From positions 248,001 to 312,000 of the forward strand of contig NZ_JABBYO010000003.1 of assembly GCF_012958305.1 (NCBI RefSeq): a DNA stretch of 64,000 nucleotides, in the 5' to 3' direction. The position numbers and the translations under genes are program-made. The stretch is from Tautonia rosea. GTDB lineage: Bacteria; Planctomycetota; Planctomycetia; Isosphaerales; Isosphaeraceae. This document shows positions 43,936 to 53,350 of the stretch, in pieces. Each line of letters starts with the position of its first letter. Within the stretch, counting starts at the first letter, position 1. A model generated the notes under the pieces. The model had not been told where the DNA came from and ran no database searches. It saw nothing but the letters and a program-made list of their open reading frames with translations.

Positions 43936-44137
43936 TGGCGGTTGGCTCCATCTCAAAACGAGACATTCGGGGGACGGTCCCGATTCTAGAAAGAGTAGTG
44001 AGCCTTCGCCCTGGCAACAACAGCCCACTGCCAGGGCCTCGAACGCGTCAACCGCTGGACAGTCTGCACTGGCCTTGGCTAGAACGGAACTCCGCGACCA
44101 GATCAATCCTCTCTCTTGGCCCGAATGGGAACGCCCG

Positions 44138-44878
44138 ATGCCTGCCATGATTCGCTCACTTGCGTTCACAATCCTGCTCGGTTCGGCTATTGCATGTCCC
44201 ACCAAGGCTCAGGAAAAGCCTGGTGCTCCTCCGGAACTGAACGAGGCGTTCCGTGATCCCGATGTGGATCAGTTTGTCGAGCGGTTTGAGAGTGAATCGC
44301 GCGAGGTCGCCACGCTTCAGGATGAAGTCCTCAAAATCCTTGAGCTGAAGCCAGGGATGCGTGTTGCCGACGTGGGAGCGGGGACCGGGCTCTACACGAT
44401 TCCGATGGCCCAGGCCGTGGGGGCAGAGGGAGCCGTCTTCGCCGTCGACATCGCGCCGAATTTCCTCAATTACATAGCCAGGCGTGCCCAGCAGCAACAG
44501 CTTATCAACGTCTGTACAGTGCTCGGAACCCAGGACTCGACCCAGTTGCCCCCAGAAACACTTGATCTGGTGTTCATATGCGACACATACCACCACTTCG
44601 AAGACCCGGCCGCGGTGCTTGGCTCGATCCACCGAAGTATGAAGCCGGGTGCTCGGCTGGTCGTCATTGATTTCGACCGTCGAGAGGGGGTCAGCTCCCC
44701 CTTCATCATGGAGCACGTCCGCGCGGACTCTCAGACCTTCATCCAGGAAATCGCTGCGACTGGATTTCGGCCGATCGACATGGAGGAAATCGACCTCCCG
44801 CCCTTCGAAGAGAATTTCATGGCCATCTTCGTTCGAGAGGGCCGGCAGACGGGCTCGACCTCGGAGACCAGTCGCTGA
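44138..44878 (+). CDS. Class I methyltransferase with an N-terminal signal peptide
   Basis: The protein has 246 residues. A signal peptide-like start (MIRSLAFTILLGSAIACPTKAQ) precedes a complete methyltransferase fold: MRVADVGAGTGLYTIPMA (motif I), VFAVDIAPNFL, LDLVFICDTYHHFED and MKPGARLVVIDFDR. A secreted SAM-dependent enzyme would have no SAM outside the cytoplasm, so either the segment is an uncleaved membrane anchor or the protein has another role. Similar exported methyltransferases are seen in planctomycete genomes. The stop codon overlaps the permease ATG by one base (TGATG). Confidence 0.8.
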   Translation: MPAMIRSLAFTILLGSAIACPTKAQEKPGAPPELNEAFRDPDVDQFVERFESESREVATLQDEVLKILELKPGMRVADVGAGTGLYTIPMAQAVGAEGAVFAVDIAPNFLNYIARRAQQQQLINVCTVLGTQDSTQLPPETLDLVFICDTYHHFEDPAAVLGSIHRSMKPGARLVVIDFDRREGVSSPFIMEHVRADSQTFIQEIAATGFRPIDMEEIDLPPFEENFMAIFVREGRQTGSTSETSR

Positions 44879-46314
44879 TGGCCTCCCCTAACGAGCACCC
44901 ACCGACCGAAGCCCCGAAGGAGATGCCCACCTCGTACGGCCTGACCACGGCGACCTTTGTGGTCGTCTCAAGCATGGTCGGCACGGGAGTGCTGACGACC
45001 TCGGGCTATACGACGTTTGCGGTGCAGAGCAACGCCTGGATGCTCGGGCTTTGGGTCGTGGGTGCGGTGATCGCCCTCTGCGGAGCGCTCTCTCTGGCCG
45101 AGCTGGCGGCGGCCATCCCTCGATCGGGAGGTGATTATGTCTTTCTGTACGAGGCGTATGGTCCGCTCGCTGCCTTTCTCTCAGGTTGGGTCTCCTTCTT
45201 GATCGGCTTCGGAGCGCCGATTGCCGCGACCTCGGTCGCGGCCGGGGAATACCTGCTCCGACCGCTCGGGCTCGACGAGCAAACGGCCCTGCTCGGCCGG
45301 AGACTGGTGGCGACCGGTTTAATTCTTCTCTTCGGGCATCTTCACGGTCGGACCCGCACCGGATCAGTCGGCGTGCATGGCGCTGCGACGATCGTCAAGA
45401 TTGGTTTGCTCTCTACACTGGCCATCGCCGGGATTACCGCCGGATGGGGACGCTGGGAGAACCTGGCCGATGCCCCTTCGGTTGGGCAGATCGATCGCAG
45501 TCTCGTGCTCGCCGCGTTTGCGTCGTTGGTTTATGTGTATTATTCCTATACGGGATGGAACGCGGCGGCCTACCTGGCCGGAGAGATCGAATCGCCTCAA
45601 CGGAGGCTCCCGCAGGCGATTTTCCTGGGAATTGCCGGTGTGGTGGTGCTTTACCTGGCGATGAATCTTTTTTATGCCCTCGCCGTGACGCCGGGCGACC
45701 TGGTGGAGATCGTCTCCGAGGCCGAGGCCGCGGGTGATCCCAGCCCGATGAGTCGGCTTGCCCCGATCGCAGAGATTGCCTCGACTCGGTTGTTCGGCCC
45801 TCGGATCGGAGCCGCCTTGTCGATCGTCATTGGCCTGACCTTGCTGGCCTCGCTCAGCGCATTCATTCTCACCGGACCTCGGGTGGCCTTTGCGATGGCC
45901 CGGGCTGGTCAATTCCCCAGGGTGGCCGCCCGCCTTTCCGGGAAGGCCCAGACCCCAGCCGTGGCGACCGCGATGCAGATTTCCTGGTCGCTGATCTTGC
46001 TCTGGACCGGTACCTTCGAGCAAATCATCGTTTACGCAGGGGTTGGCCTTGCCTTGTTCTCGATGCTGACGATCACCTCGGTCTATGCGCTCCGAATTCG
46101 CCAGCCGAACCTGCACCGACCGTTTCGGACCCCGGGCTATCCCGTTGTTCCGGCAATTTACCTGACGGCCACCTCGTCGTTGACAATCGCCGTCTGTATC
46201 GAGAAACCGCAAGAGGCGATCGCGGCGCTTGCGAGTATCGCCGTCGGTGTTCCGTTCTATTTTGGCTGGCGCTGGCTCTCACACCGACGCGGTACCGCCT
46301 CGGCGTCCTCCTGA
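44878..46314 (+). CDS. APC family amino-acid permease
   Basis: The protein has 478 residues with about 12 transmembrane helices. The first helix has the APC unwound segment VVSSMVGTGVLTTSGY; AELAAAIPRSGGDYVFLYEAYG after helix 2-3 is the family signature, and GWNAAAYLAGEIESPQRRLPQAIF lies in the helix 6 region. It starts at the stop of the exported methyltransferase, implying translational coupling. The substrate is likely an amino acid or amine and cannot be specified. Confidence 0.9.
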   Translation: MASPNEHPPTEAPKEMPTSYGLTTATFVVVSSMVGTGVLTTSGYTTFAVQSNAWMLGLWVVGAVIALCGALSLAELAAAIPRSGGDYVFLYEAYGPLAAFLSGWVSFLIGFGAPIAATSVAAGEYLLRPLGLDEQTALLGRRLVATGLILLFGHLHGRTRTGSVGVHGAATIVKIGLLSTLAIAGITAGWGRWENLADAPSVGQIDRSLVLAAFASLVYVYYSYTGWNAAAYLAGEIESPQRRLPQAIFLGIAGVVVLYLAMNLFYALAVTPGDLVEIVSEAEAAGDPSPMSRLAPIAEIASTRLFGPRIGAALSIVIGLTLLASLSAFILTGPRVAFAMARAGQFPRVAARLSGKAQTPAVATAMQISWSLILLWTGTFEQIIVYAGVGLALFSMLTITSVYALRIRQPNLHRPFRTPGYPVVPAIYLTATSSLTIAVCIEKPQEAIAALASIAVGVPFYFGWRWLSHRRGTASASS

Positions 46315-46346
46315 TCCGAGTGATAAGGTACACCTCGGAGCATCGC

Positions 46347-47318
46347 TTACGATCGCTCCGGGGGCAGCGTGCTCACCGGACTGGGGAGCGGATGGCCTGC
46401 CAGCCCTGCGATCAGGTTGGCCACCGAGCCCTCGGCCATTCGAAGGCGAGTCCGGTCGGTCGCGCTGCCGAGATGAGGGCTGATCACGACATTCTCCAGA
46501 CTGAGCAAGGGATGATCTCGGGGGAGCGGTTCCGGGTCCGTCACATCGAGCCCGGCGGCCGCGATCGTCCCGGTCCGCAGCGCATCGAGCAGGTCCCCCG
46601 TCACCACCACCGGCCCCCGGGCAATGTTGACGAGCACAGCGCTCGGCTTCATCTGTTTCAAGCTTGATGCGTTGATCAAGCCGCGGGTTTGATCGGTCAG
46701 GGGTACGCAGAGGACGACGAAGTCACTCATTCCCAGCAGTTCCTCAAACCCGACGTATCGAAGGTCGAGCGCGCTTTCGATTTCAGGCCGAGGACGACGG
46801 TTGTGGTAAAGGACCGTCATGTCGAATCCAAGCGCCCGACGCGCAATCTTCTCGCCGATCCGTCCCATGCCGACGATTCCAAGCGTCGAGCCGTGAACTT
46901 CTCGACCAAGCATGTACCCCGGATCGTAGCGCGTAAATGCGGCGGATCGGGCATAGCGGTCCCCTTCCACCAGGCGACGAGCTGTGGCCAGCAGCAAGGC
47001 GAATCCCATGTCGGCCGTTGCGCCATCGAGAACACCAGGGGTGTTGCCCACCAGAATCCCCCGCGCCGTTGCAGCGGGCACGTCGATGTGATCGACTCCC
47101 ACCCCGTAGTTGCTCACGACACGAACTCCCGGCAGGCGGTCGAGCATTGCGGCGTCGACGGTCGGATGTCCGTAGGTGTAAAGCCCGTCGAGGGGGCCCG
47201 TCGTTCCGTCGGTCGCGTCCCAGGGGAGTAACTCGACCCGATCGGCAAGCAGACTCATCACGGTCGAATCGAGCGGGCCGTCGGCCGCGACCCGAGGACG
47301 ATTGCGGTTCGGTTCCAT
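46347..47318 (-). CDS. D-isomer 2-hydroxyacid dehydrogenase
   Basis: The protein has 323 residues. The catalytic and NAD domains are evident: RVVSNYGVGVDHIDVPAA, GNTPGVLDGATADMGFALLLA, NAD loop GSTLGIVGMGRIGEKIARRA, the catalytic Arg in VNIARGPVVVTGDLLDAL, the Glu in GLDVTDPEPLPRDHPL and the catalytic His in VVISPHLGSAT. These match glyoxylate/hydroxypyruvate reductase-like enzymes. ATG 47318 is preferred over the TTG three codons earlier. It is divergent from the SDR gene at 47411. Confidence 0.92.
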   Translation of the reverse strand: MEPNRNRPRVAADGPLDSTVMSLLADRVELLPWDATDGTTGPLDGLYTYGHPTVDAAMLDRLPGVRVVSNYGVGVDHIDVPAATARGILVGNTPGVLDGATADMGFALLLATARRLVEGDRYARSAAFTRYDPGYMLGREVHGSTLGIVGMGRIGEKIARRALGFDMTVLYHNRRPRPEIESALDLRYVGFEELLGMSDFVVLCVPLTDQTRGLINASSLKQMKPSAVLVNIARGPVVVTGDLLDALRTGTIAAAGLDVTDPEPLPRDHPLLSLENVVISPHLGSATDRTRLRMAEGSVANLIAGLAGHPLPSPVSTLPPERS

Positions 47319-47410
47319 CGGCGTCAACGAGAATCACGGGTAGGGGTTGATCGGTTTGGTTCGACCCATCATCCTAGCCCCTCATCGAAGACGCAACCGG
47401 AGGGTTTCAG

Positions 47411-48220
47411 ATGCGGATTGAACTGGGTGGCGAGGTCGCCTTGATCTTTGGTGCCGCCCGAGGCATCGGCCGGGCCATTGCTGAGGGCTTCAGTGAGGCG
47501 GGGGCCACGGTCGCCTACGTCGATCGCAGCCCGACGGTTGGCTTTGTCGCAGGTCAGTATCGCCGCCATTCCGGCCGGCCGACCGCCGCGTATGTGGCCG
47601 ATGTCACCGACGCTGACCTGATGAACCAGGTCGCCGACGACGCCTTCCGCGATCTCGGCCGGGTTGATCATCTCGTCTATGCCGCGGCCATCGGTTCGGG
47701 AAAGTTCGGGATGCCCTTCTGGAACCTTGAGCCGAGCGATTGGGACCAGGTCCTCCGGGTGAACCTGCTCGGTGCTGTGAACGTGGCACACGCCTTCGCA
47801 CCTCGAATGGCCGAGGCGGGCAGGGGAACAATTACCATGATTGCCTCAGTTGCCGGGCAGATCGGCTCCGCAACCGACCCGCCGTACAGCGCCTCGAAGG
47901 CCGCTCTGATCAACTTCGCGCAGTGTGCCGCGCGCGACCTGGCCGCGAGCAACGTCCGGGTCAACACCATCAACCCTGGTATGGTGAACACTCCGCTCAA
48001 TCGCTCGGTGTATGAGGCGTGGACGGCCACCCAGCCCAGGGAAGCCCGCCTGAGCTGGGAGGAGTGGACCTCAGAGAAGATCCAACGACTGGTGCCCCTC
48101 AATCGCTGGCAGGAGCCGGAAGATCTCGCAGCGATGGCGGTCTTCCTGGCCTCCTCGCGAGCGAAGAACATCACCGGACAAACAATCAACGTGGACGGCG
48201 GCTACGTCATGCACTGGTAG
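47411..48220 (+). CDS. Short-chain dehydrogenase/reductase
   Basis: The protein has 269 residues of the classical SDR type. The cofactor loop is ALIFGAARGIGRAIAEGF, the VYAAAIGSG strand corresponds to NAG, the catalytic Ser is in MIASVAGQIGS and YSASKAALINFAQ is the YxxxK motif. The C-terminal INVDGGYVMHW is typical. The first part of the second strand (YVDRSPT) has an acidic residue, suggesting NAD preference. GGAGGG precedes the ATG. The substrate is unknown; sugar or hydroxy-acid relatives are common. Confidence 0.92.
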   Translation: MRIELGGEVALIFGAARGIGRAIAEGFSEAGATVAYVDRSPTVGFVAGQYRRHSGRPTAAYVADVTDADLMNQVADDAFRDLGRVDHLVYAAAIGSGKFGMPFWNLEPSDWDQVLRVNLLGAVNVAHAFAPRMAEAGRGTITMIASVAGQIGSATDPPYSASKAALINFAQCAARDLAASNVRVNTINPGMVNTPLNRSVYEAWTATQPREARLSWEEWTSEKIQRLVPLNRWQEPEDLAAMAVFLASSRAKNITGQTINVDGGYVMHW

Positions 48221-48250
48221 TGCGGGGGGCAGAGCCGCTTCTCGATGCGA

Positions 48251-49456
48251 TCAGGGGCTGACGAGCTCTCCGAGTTTCGAGTCGATCAACTGCTCATGAT
48301 CGCTCTCGACGTCGACCAGCACGTTGCCGTCGAACGTCACCCGCTGAACCTCGCCTCGGACCTCGACGGCCCGGGGACGAACCCCGGAGAACACGTTGCC
48401 ACTCAACGCAATGTCTCGGGTGCCGTCCAGCACGACGCCCCCAGCCTGACGATCCCCCTCCAGTCGACGTTCCTCTCCCAGTCCGATCGTACTATCGGCA
48501 AAGCTGTTACCGGTGACGGCAATGCGAGCACTCGCCGGCCCAATAATCAACGCATGCCGTTGCACAATCGGGAAGGAATTGGCCGAAACGGTGATGCCGT
48601 GCGCATCCCTCAGGTCAATTCCATCGGTAAATTCGTGAGCGATCACATTCGCGCTCAGGGCAATGCCGTAGCAGTCGCGATCGAGAATAATGCCTGTCCC
48701 CTGGCATTCCTCGATCATGTTTCCTGAAACGATCGAACCATAAGTGTTTTCAATGACCACACCGTTGCCTAAATGGTCATCCAGACAGTTGCCGGTCATG
48801 CACAGATTGAAGCCGTCGATGCAATGAAGCGCATCCTGGTTTTCCTCGAACTGATTGGCGGCAACGACAATGTCGTGACATCCAATCAAGTTCAGACCTG
48901 TCCCCTTGTTGTAGGTAATCAGTGAGTTGCAAATACGGGGATCTTCGTAACAGTTCTCCAGCATGATTCCATCGCCGCCGTGCTCGCTGACGGTCACACC
49001 CTCAATGAACAGTTCGTTGACCCCTCGGGCTGCGATGCCGTGACCGCTCTGCACATTGCCGGTGATGCGGAAGTTCGAGAGCTTGATGCGCCAGATCCGA
49101 GCGCGAGGATCCCCTTCGTAATCGGCGGGTTCAATCACAATCGCAGGTGATCCGTTCTCGGCAAGATTCTTGATGTGGGTCGCGGTGCCGGATCCTTGAA
49201 TGCAAACGTCCTCGGAGTGAAGTTTCAAAGGTGCCTTGATTTCAAAGGTTCCCGCGGGGAGGATGACCATCCCACCTTCGGGGGGAAGGGCATCGAGTGC
49301 AGCCTGAAGGTTCGGAAAGTTGATGGCCTCGATCGTCGGCCTGGCTCCGGGGAGACGGCCTTGCCCTTGGTGGGCGATCCCCGAATCGGGGCCGAAGACC
49401 ACCCACATGAGTGCGAGGAGGGCGGGCGTGAGGAGAAGCGCAAGTGAGCGTTGCAT
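48251..49456 (-). CDS. Exported right-handed beta-helix protein
   Basis: The protein has 401 residues. A signal peptide-like start (SLALLLTPALLALMWVVFG) is followed by a pectate-lyase-like N-terminal cap (LQAALDALPPEGGMVILPAGTFEI) and many short parallel beta-helix coils of the form NSLITYNKGTGLNLIGC, HDIVVAANQFEENQDAL, NGVVIENTYGSIVSGN. This is the NosD/PbH1 repeat style. The likely function is polysaccharide binding or lyase activity outside the cell; no catalytic residues can be assigned. It is last in the cytochrome - DUF1501 - beta-helix unit, 23 bp after DUF1501. Confidence 0.85.
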   Translation of the reverse strand: MQRSLALLLTPALLALMWVVFGPDSGIAHQGQGRLPGARPTIEAINFPNLQAALDALPPEGGMVILPAGTFEIKAPLKLHSEDVCIQGSGTATHIKNLAENGSPAIVIEPADYEGDPRARIWRIKLSNFRITGNVQSGHGIAARGVNELFIEGVTVSEHGGDGIMLENCYEDPRICNSLITYNKGTGLNLIGCHDIVVAANQFEENQDALHCIDGFNLCMTGNCLDDHLGNGVVIENTYGSIVSGNMIEECQGTGIILDRDCYGIALSANVIAHEFTDGIDLRDAHGITVSANSFPIVQRHALIIGPASARIAVTGNSFADSTIGLGEERRLEGDRQAGGVVLDGTRDIALSGNVFSGVRPRAVEVRGEVQRVTFDGNVLVDVESDHEQLIDSKLGELVSP

Positions 49457-49479
49457 GGAGCACTCCGCAGCAGTCCAGT

Positions 49480-50910
49480 TCAGGCCAGGATCGGTTCGAT
49501 GACGTGTCCGTGGACATCGGTCAGGCGACGGTCAATCCCGTCGTGGCGCACCGTGAGCTTGGTATGGTCGATGCCGAGTAAATGCAGAAGGGTTGCGTGC
49601 ACGTCATAGCCGGTAGTCACATGCTCGACCGCCTTGTACGACCACTCGTCGCTTGCGCCAAAGGTCACGCCTCCCTTGATGCCTCCACCCGCCAACCACG
49701 AGGTGAAGGTGAATGGGTTATGGTCGCGTCCCTTGCCCCCCTGGCTGCAGGGCATTCGGCCGAATTCAGTCGTCCAGAGAATGATCGTATCGTCGAGAAG
49801 TCCTCGGATTTTCAAATCCTTGATCAATGCGGCGGCAGGGCGGTCCATGCTCCTGGCCATGTCGCCGTGATCTCGTTCGAGGTCCTCATGCGAATCCCAG
49901 TTCCGACGAGGGAAGCCGTTGTCCGCACCGCTCCAGAGCTGCACGAAGCGGACCCCGCGTTCCAGCAGTCGGCGCGTGATGAGACAGTTGCGCCCGAAGT
50001 CGGCGGTGATTTCCTCGTCGAGCCCGTAGAGGCGTCGTGTGGCCTCAGTTTCTTCCGAAAGGTCGAGCACTTCGGGAGCACTCAATTGCAACCGGGCTGC
50101 AAGTTCGTAGGAGGCAATCCTCGCATCGAGCCTCGAATCGCCGGGGCGATCGTCGGCATGACTTCGATTGAGACGGGTGAGCACGTCCCGACCGTCGTGC
50201 TCGGCATCGGGATTGAGGAACTCGTTCTCAGGAGGAAATAACGACCGAATCGGCCGGGGGGCAGAGGGGCGGATCATCGTCCCCTGATGTTCCGCAGGCA
50301 AAAACCCGGCCGCCCAGTTGGCCGGTCCGTTGGGTGCAAACCCTCGCGAGTCAGGAAGGACCACAAACGTCGGCAAGTTTTCATTCAGGCTTCCCAGTCC
50401 ATACGAGACCCAGGCCCCGACACTCGGAAACCCGGGCATGACAAATCCGGTCGCCTGCAGAAAGGTTGCGGGACCATGAACGTTTGATGAGGACACCATT
50501 GCTGGGAGAAAGGCGATCTCATCAGCACATGATGCCAGATGTGGCACCAGATCACTGATCCAGGCTCCACACTCTCCATGCTGCCGCCAGGACCAGGGGC
50601 TTGCCATAACCGCGCCTGGGTCGCTCTGGAACAGTTCGACCTTGCCTCCCGGATCAAACGCCTGTCCATTCCGTTTGATCAACAGTGGTTTGTAGTCAAA
50701 GGTGTCGCACTGGCTGGCAGCCCCCGACATGAACAACTGCACCACCCGCTTTGCTCTCGCCGGGTGGTGCAGCCCGCCATTCAGGTCGGCCCTCTCCAGT
50801 GAGGCTGACGAACTGTCTGCGGCCAGCAGCCCTTCGCTTCCCAGCAGGTGGGCCAGCGCGATGCCTCCCAGACCTCCGCCGGCGTGCCAGAGAACCTCAC
50901 GACGATTCAT
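49480..50910 (-). CDS. DUF1501 family exported protein
   Basis: The protein has 476 residues. It begins with a Tat-like signal (MNRREVLWHAGGGLGGIALAHLLG) and has the DUF1501 sequence HPARAKRVVQLFMSGAASQCDTFDYK, WSWRQHGECGAWISDLVPHLA, LWSGADNGFPRRNWDSHEDL and LLDDTIILWTTEFGRMPCSQGG, with alkaline-phosphatase-superfamily-like His/Asp residues. The family is a standard partner of PSCyt1/DUF1549/DUF1553 proteins in planctomycetes; its role is unknown. ATG 50910 gives the signal peptide directly. Confidence 0.92.
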   Translation of the reverse strand: MNRREVLWHAGGGLGGIALAHLLGSEGLLAADSSSASLERADLNGGLHHPARAKRVVQLFMSGAASQCDTFDYKPLLIKRNGQAFDPGGKVELFQSDPGAVMASPWSWRQHGECGAWISDLVPHLASCADEIAFLPAMVSSSNVHGPATFLQATGFVMPGFPSVGAWVSYGLGSLNENLPTFVVLPDSRGFAPNGPANWAAGFLPAEHQGTMIRPSAPRPIRSLFPPENEFLNPDAEHDGRDVLTRLNRSHADDRPGDSRLDARIASYELAARLQLSAPEVLDLSEETEATRRLYGLDEEITADFGRNCLITRRLLERGVRFVQLWSGADNGFPRRNWDSHEDLERDHGDMARSMDRPAAALIKDLKIRGLLDDTIILWTTEFGRMPCSQGGKGRDHNPFTFTSWLAGGGIKGGVTFGASDEWSYKAVEHVTTGYDVHATLLHLLGIDHTKLTVRHDGIDRRLTDVHGHVIEPILA

Positions 50911-50980
50911 GACGGTGAAACTCCCGAAGTCAGGCGGCAGAACGCGTGGGAGGAATCTTCGGTCTCTCAAGAAAGGAAGA

Positions 50981-53098
50981 TCAGTCGACAAACACAAATT
51001 CGTTTAAGTTAAACAGAATGCGGCAAGCAGCGGCCAGTCCATGCTCATGGGCATACGCCACCATCACCGATCGCTCGTCCGGGGTTGGTGATCGAGCCAC
51101 AGTCAACCGGTACGCTGAGTCGATCTGTCCACCCAGGTCATCCGCTAGTGCCTGAACTCGGGAGGCAAGGTCCTCTGCTCGGGCGATCATGAACGGGTCA
51201 TTCAGCAAAGCCAGCGCTTGCAAGGCCGTGATGGTTTCGTTGCGGACCGGGACATTGACGTTCGGGTCCGCGCCGTCAAGGCACTCGATGAACGGATTCG
51301 GCACGCTTCGCACCACGAACCGATAAATCGTCCGCCGACGACCATCGGGGGGATCGATCCAGTCGGGGTCGTCGTGGTCATAGATCGGCGAGTGATCATC
51401 CTTGAACCGGAACAGGTCGAAGCCCGGACCGCCCATTGTGTCGTCGAGCACTCCAGAGGCAAAAAGGGTTGCGTCTCGGATTTCCTCAGCCTCAAGCCTG
51501 CGACGTTCCTGACGCCAGACGAATCGATTCCCTGCGTCGATCCGCGCGTTTGTTTCGTGGAATGCTGATGCTTGCCGATAGGTGTTGCTGGTAAGGATCA
51601 ACCGATCAAGTGCCTTGATGGATCCACCCGAGTCTCGGAATTTCACGGCAAGCCAGTCGAGGAGTTCCGGATGACTTGGCATCGAACCGTTCCGGCCGAA
51701 ATCGTTCGGGGTGTCCACGATCCCTCGGCCGAAGTAATCGTGCCAGGCACGGTTCACGAGGGATCGCCAGGTCAGGGGATTGGCGGGATCGCTGATCCAG
51801 CGGGCGAGCGCCGCGCGTCGGGCTCCTTCGTCGGACGTCGCATCAAGGGTTGGGTCAAGCGTGCTCACGCACGAGAGCGCGCCAGGAGTGACCTCCTCTC
51901 CAGGCGATTCCACCTCTCCTCGGTTGAGAAGTCGAATCGGCCGGGGTTCGCGCGGCAAGGCGGCATAAACGAGTGAACCTGTGTCGTCGATCGGGCGATC
52001 TCCCCGTTCGACTCCGGCAAACACCGCCTGAAGGCGGTAGTAATCCACCTGAGGAATCGGGTCAAACTTGTGATCATGACAGCGGGCGCAGTGAACCGTC
52101 AGACTGACGAAGGTGGACATGGTGTTGGCCAGCATGTCGTCGCGGTCGATCAATCGCGTTTTTTCCTTGTCGACGGTTCCTTCACGCAGCTCGACGTGGC
52201 CCACGAAATCCCAGGGGCCGGCGGCGATGAACCCGGTGGCGATCAGGCTTTGCGCGTCTCCCGGAAAGAGCACATCCCCAGCGAGTTGTTGTTGAAGGAA
52301 TCGAGAGAAAGGGGTGTCTTCATTGAAGGATTGAATCACATAATCACGATACGGCCAGGCATTCGGGCGGCGTTTGTCCTTGTCGTAACCGTGGGTGTCG
52401 GCGTAATGCACCAGATCGAGCCAGCGTCGAGCGCGACGTTCGCCATAACGAGGCGAAGCGATCAGGCGATCGACCACCCGTTCAAAGGCATCGGGAGACT
52501 CGTCGGCAAGGAAGTCATTGACGGCTTCGGGAGTCGGAGGTAATCCGGTCAGATCATAGGTCGCCCGACGGATCAAGGTCCGCCGATCGGCTTCCGGGGC
52601 GGGCGAGAGGCCCTCGACCTCGAGCCGGTCAAGGATGAACGCGTCGATCGGATTGCGCACGATCGAGGGCTTGGACACTTCGGGAACCTCGGGACGGAGC
52701 AGGGGGGTGAGCGACCACCATTCCCCCTCGAACCGTCGGTCCCGCAGTGTCACATTCTCGGGCCAGGGGGCTCCCGCGTTCAGCCACTGGCGAATCAGCG
52801 CGACCTGTTCGGCGTCGAGCGGGTCGCCCTCGGGGGGCATCTGCGGCTCCCCTCCGGAAACCAGGTCGAGGAGCAGACTGTATTCCGGTTCCTCAGGATC
52901 GATCGCCGATCCGCTGAATCCTCCGGTGTGCAGTCCGTCCAGGGTTTCAAGCGAGAGCGACCCTTTCGGTCGGTCCCCGCTGTGGCAGTGGAGGCATCGT
53001 GACTCAAGGATCGGAGCAACACGATCGACCAGCAGATCGATGTCGTCGATTGGCCCCATCATTATCAGACCGAAAAGCGTCAACGTGCCAATCAGCAT
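50981..53098 (-). CDS. Planctomycete cytochrome c with DUF1549 and DUF1553 domains
   Basis: The protein has 705 residues. A short hydrophobic leader is followed by a PSCyt1 domain with heme motif RCLHCHSGDRPKGSLSLE (C-x2-C-H). A DUF1549 domain follows (RNPIDAFILDRLEVEGL, LTGLPPTPEAVNDFLAD, RWLDLVHYADTHGYDKD, and a second cysteine motif CARCHDHKFDPIPQ-x-Y). Then comes DUF1553 (LTWRSLVNRAWHDYFGRGIVDTPNDFG, RLEAEEIRDATLFASG). These proteins are thought to sit in the periplasm and act with DUF1501 in redox steps on complex carbohydrates; this is inferred from context in the family. It is first in the three-gene unit. ATG 53098 is chosen because it precedes the leader. Confidence 0.92.
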   Translation of the reverse strand: MLIGTLTLFGLIMMGPIDDIDLLVDRVAPILESRCLHCHSGDRPKGSLSLETLDGLHTGGFSGSAIDPEEPEYSLLLDLVSGGEPQMPPEGDPLDAEQVALIRQWLNAGAPWPENVTLRDRRFEGEWWSLTPLLRPEVPEVSKPSIVRNPIDAFILDRLEVEGLSPAPEADRRTLIRRATYDLTGLPPTPEAVNDFLADESPDAFERVVDRLIASPRYGERRARRWLDLVHYADTHGYDKDKRRPNAWPYRDYVIQSFNEDTPFSRFLQQQLAGDVLFPGDAQSLIATGFIAAGPWDFVGHVELREGTVDKEKTRLIDRDDMLANTMSTFVSLTVHCARCHDHKFDPIPQVDYYRLQAVFAGVERGDRPIDDTGSLVYAALPREPRPIRLLNRGEVESPGEEVTPGALSCVSTLDPTLDATSDEGARRAALARWISDPANPLTWRSLVNRAWHDYFGRGIVDTPNDFGRNGSMPSHPELLDWLAVKFRDSGGSIKALDRLILTSNTYRQASAFHETNARIDAGNRFVWRQERRRLEAEEIRDATLFASGVLDDTMGGPGFDLFRFKDDHSPIYDHDDPDWIDPPDGRRRTIYRFVVRSVPNPFIECLDGADPNVNVPVRNETITALQALALLNDPFMIARAEDLASRVQALADDLGGQIDSAYRLTVARSPTPDERSVMVAYAHEHGLAAACRILFNLNEFVFVD

Positions 53099-53350
53099 GG
53101 TTCGCGGCGTCTCCGTGTTCGATACCGGCGTCGTCAACGATCCTAGGTTCGAACCTAACGCAGCGGTTTCCTCCCCGCAACCTTGGGAGGTCCAGAAACG
53201 GTTCCTCCGTCGCTCCATACCCGACTGGTTTCTCTGTGAGGTGCGATCGACTTTGTCGTAAGGTTCCACCGCAGGGATCGCCAGTTGCAGGTTCATCGAC
53301 TAGGATAACCAACAGTGAGACCCTGAAGGGTGAATCCTCTGGAGGATCGT

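Noticed and set aside
42853-43989. 378-codon plus-strand frame opposite the Tat-exported oxidoreductase
   Set aside because: The minus strand has a twin-Arg signal and Rossmann motifs; the plus-strand translation is composition-driven.
44138-44230. Lipoprotein signal for the exported methyltransferase
   Set aside because: The Cys after LLGSAIA lacks a proper lipobox (Leu/Val at -3), so an ordinary signal peptide or anchor is the better reading.
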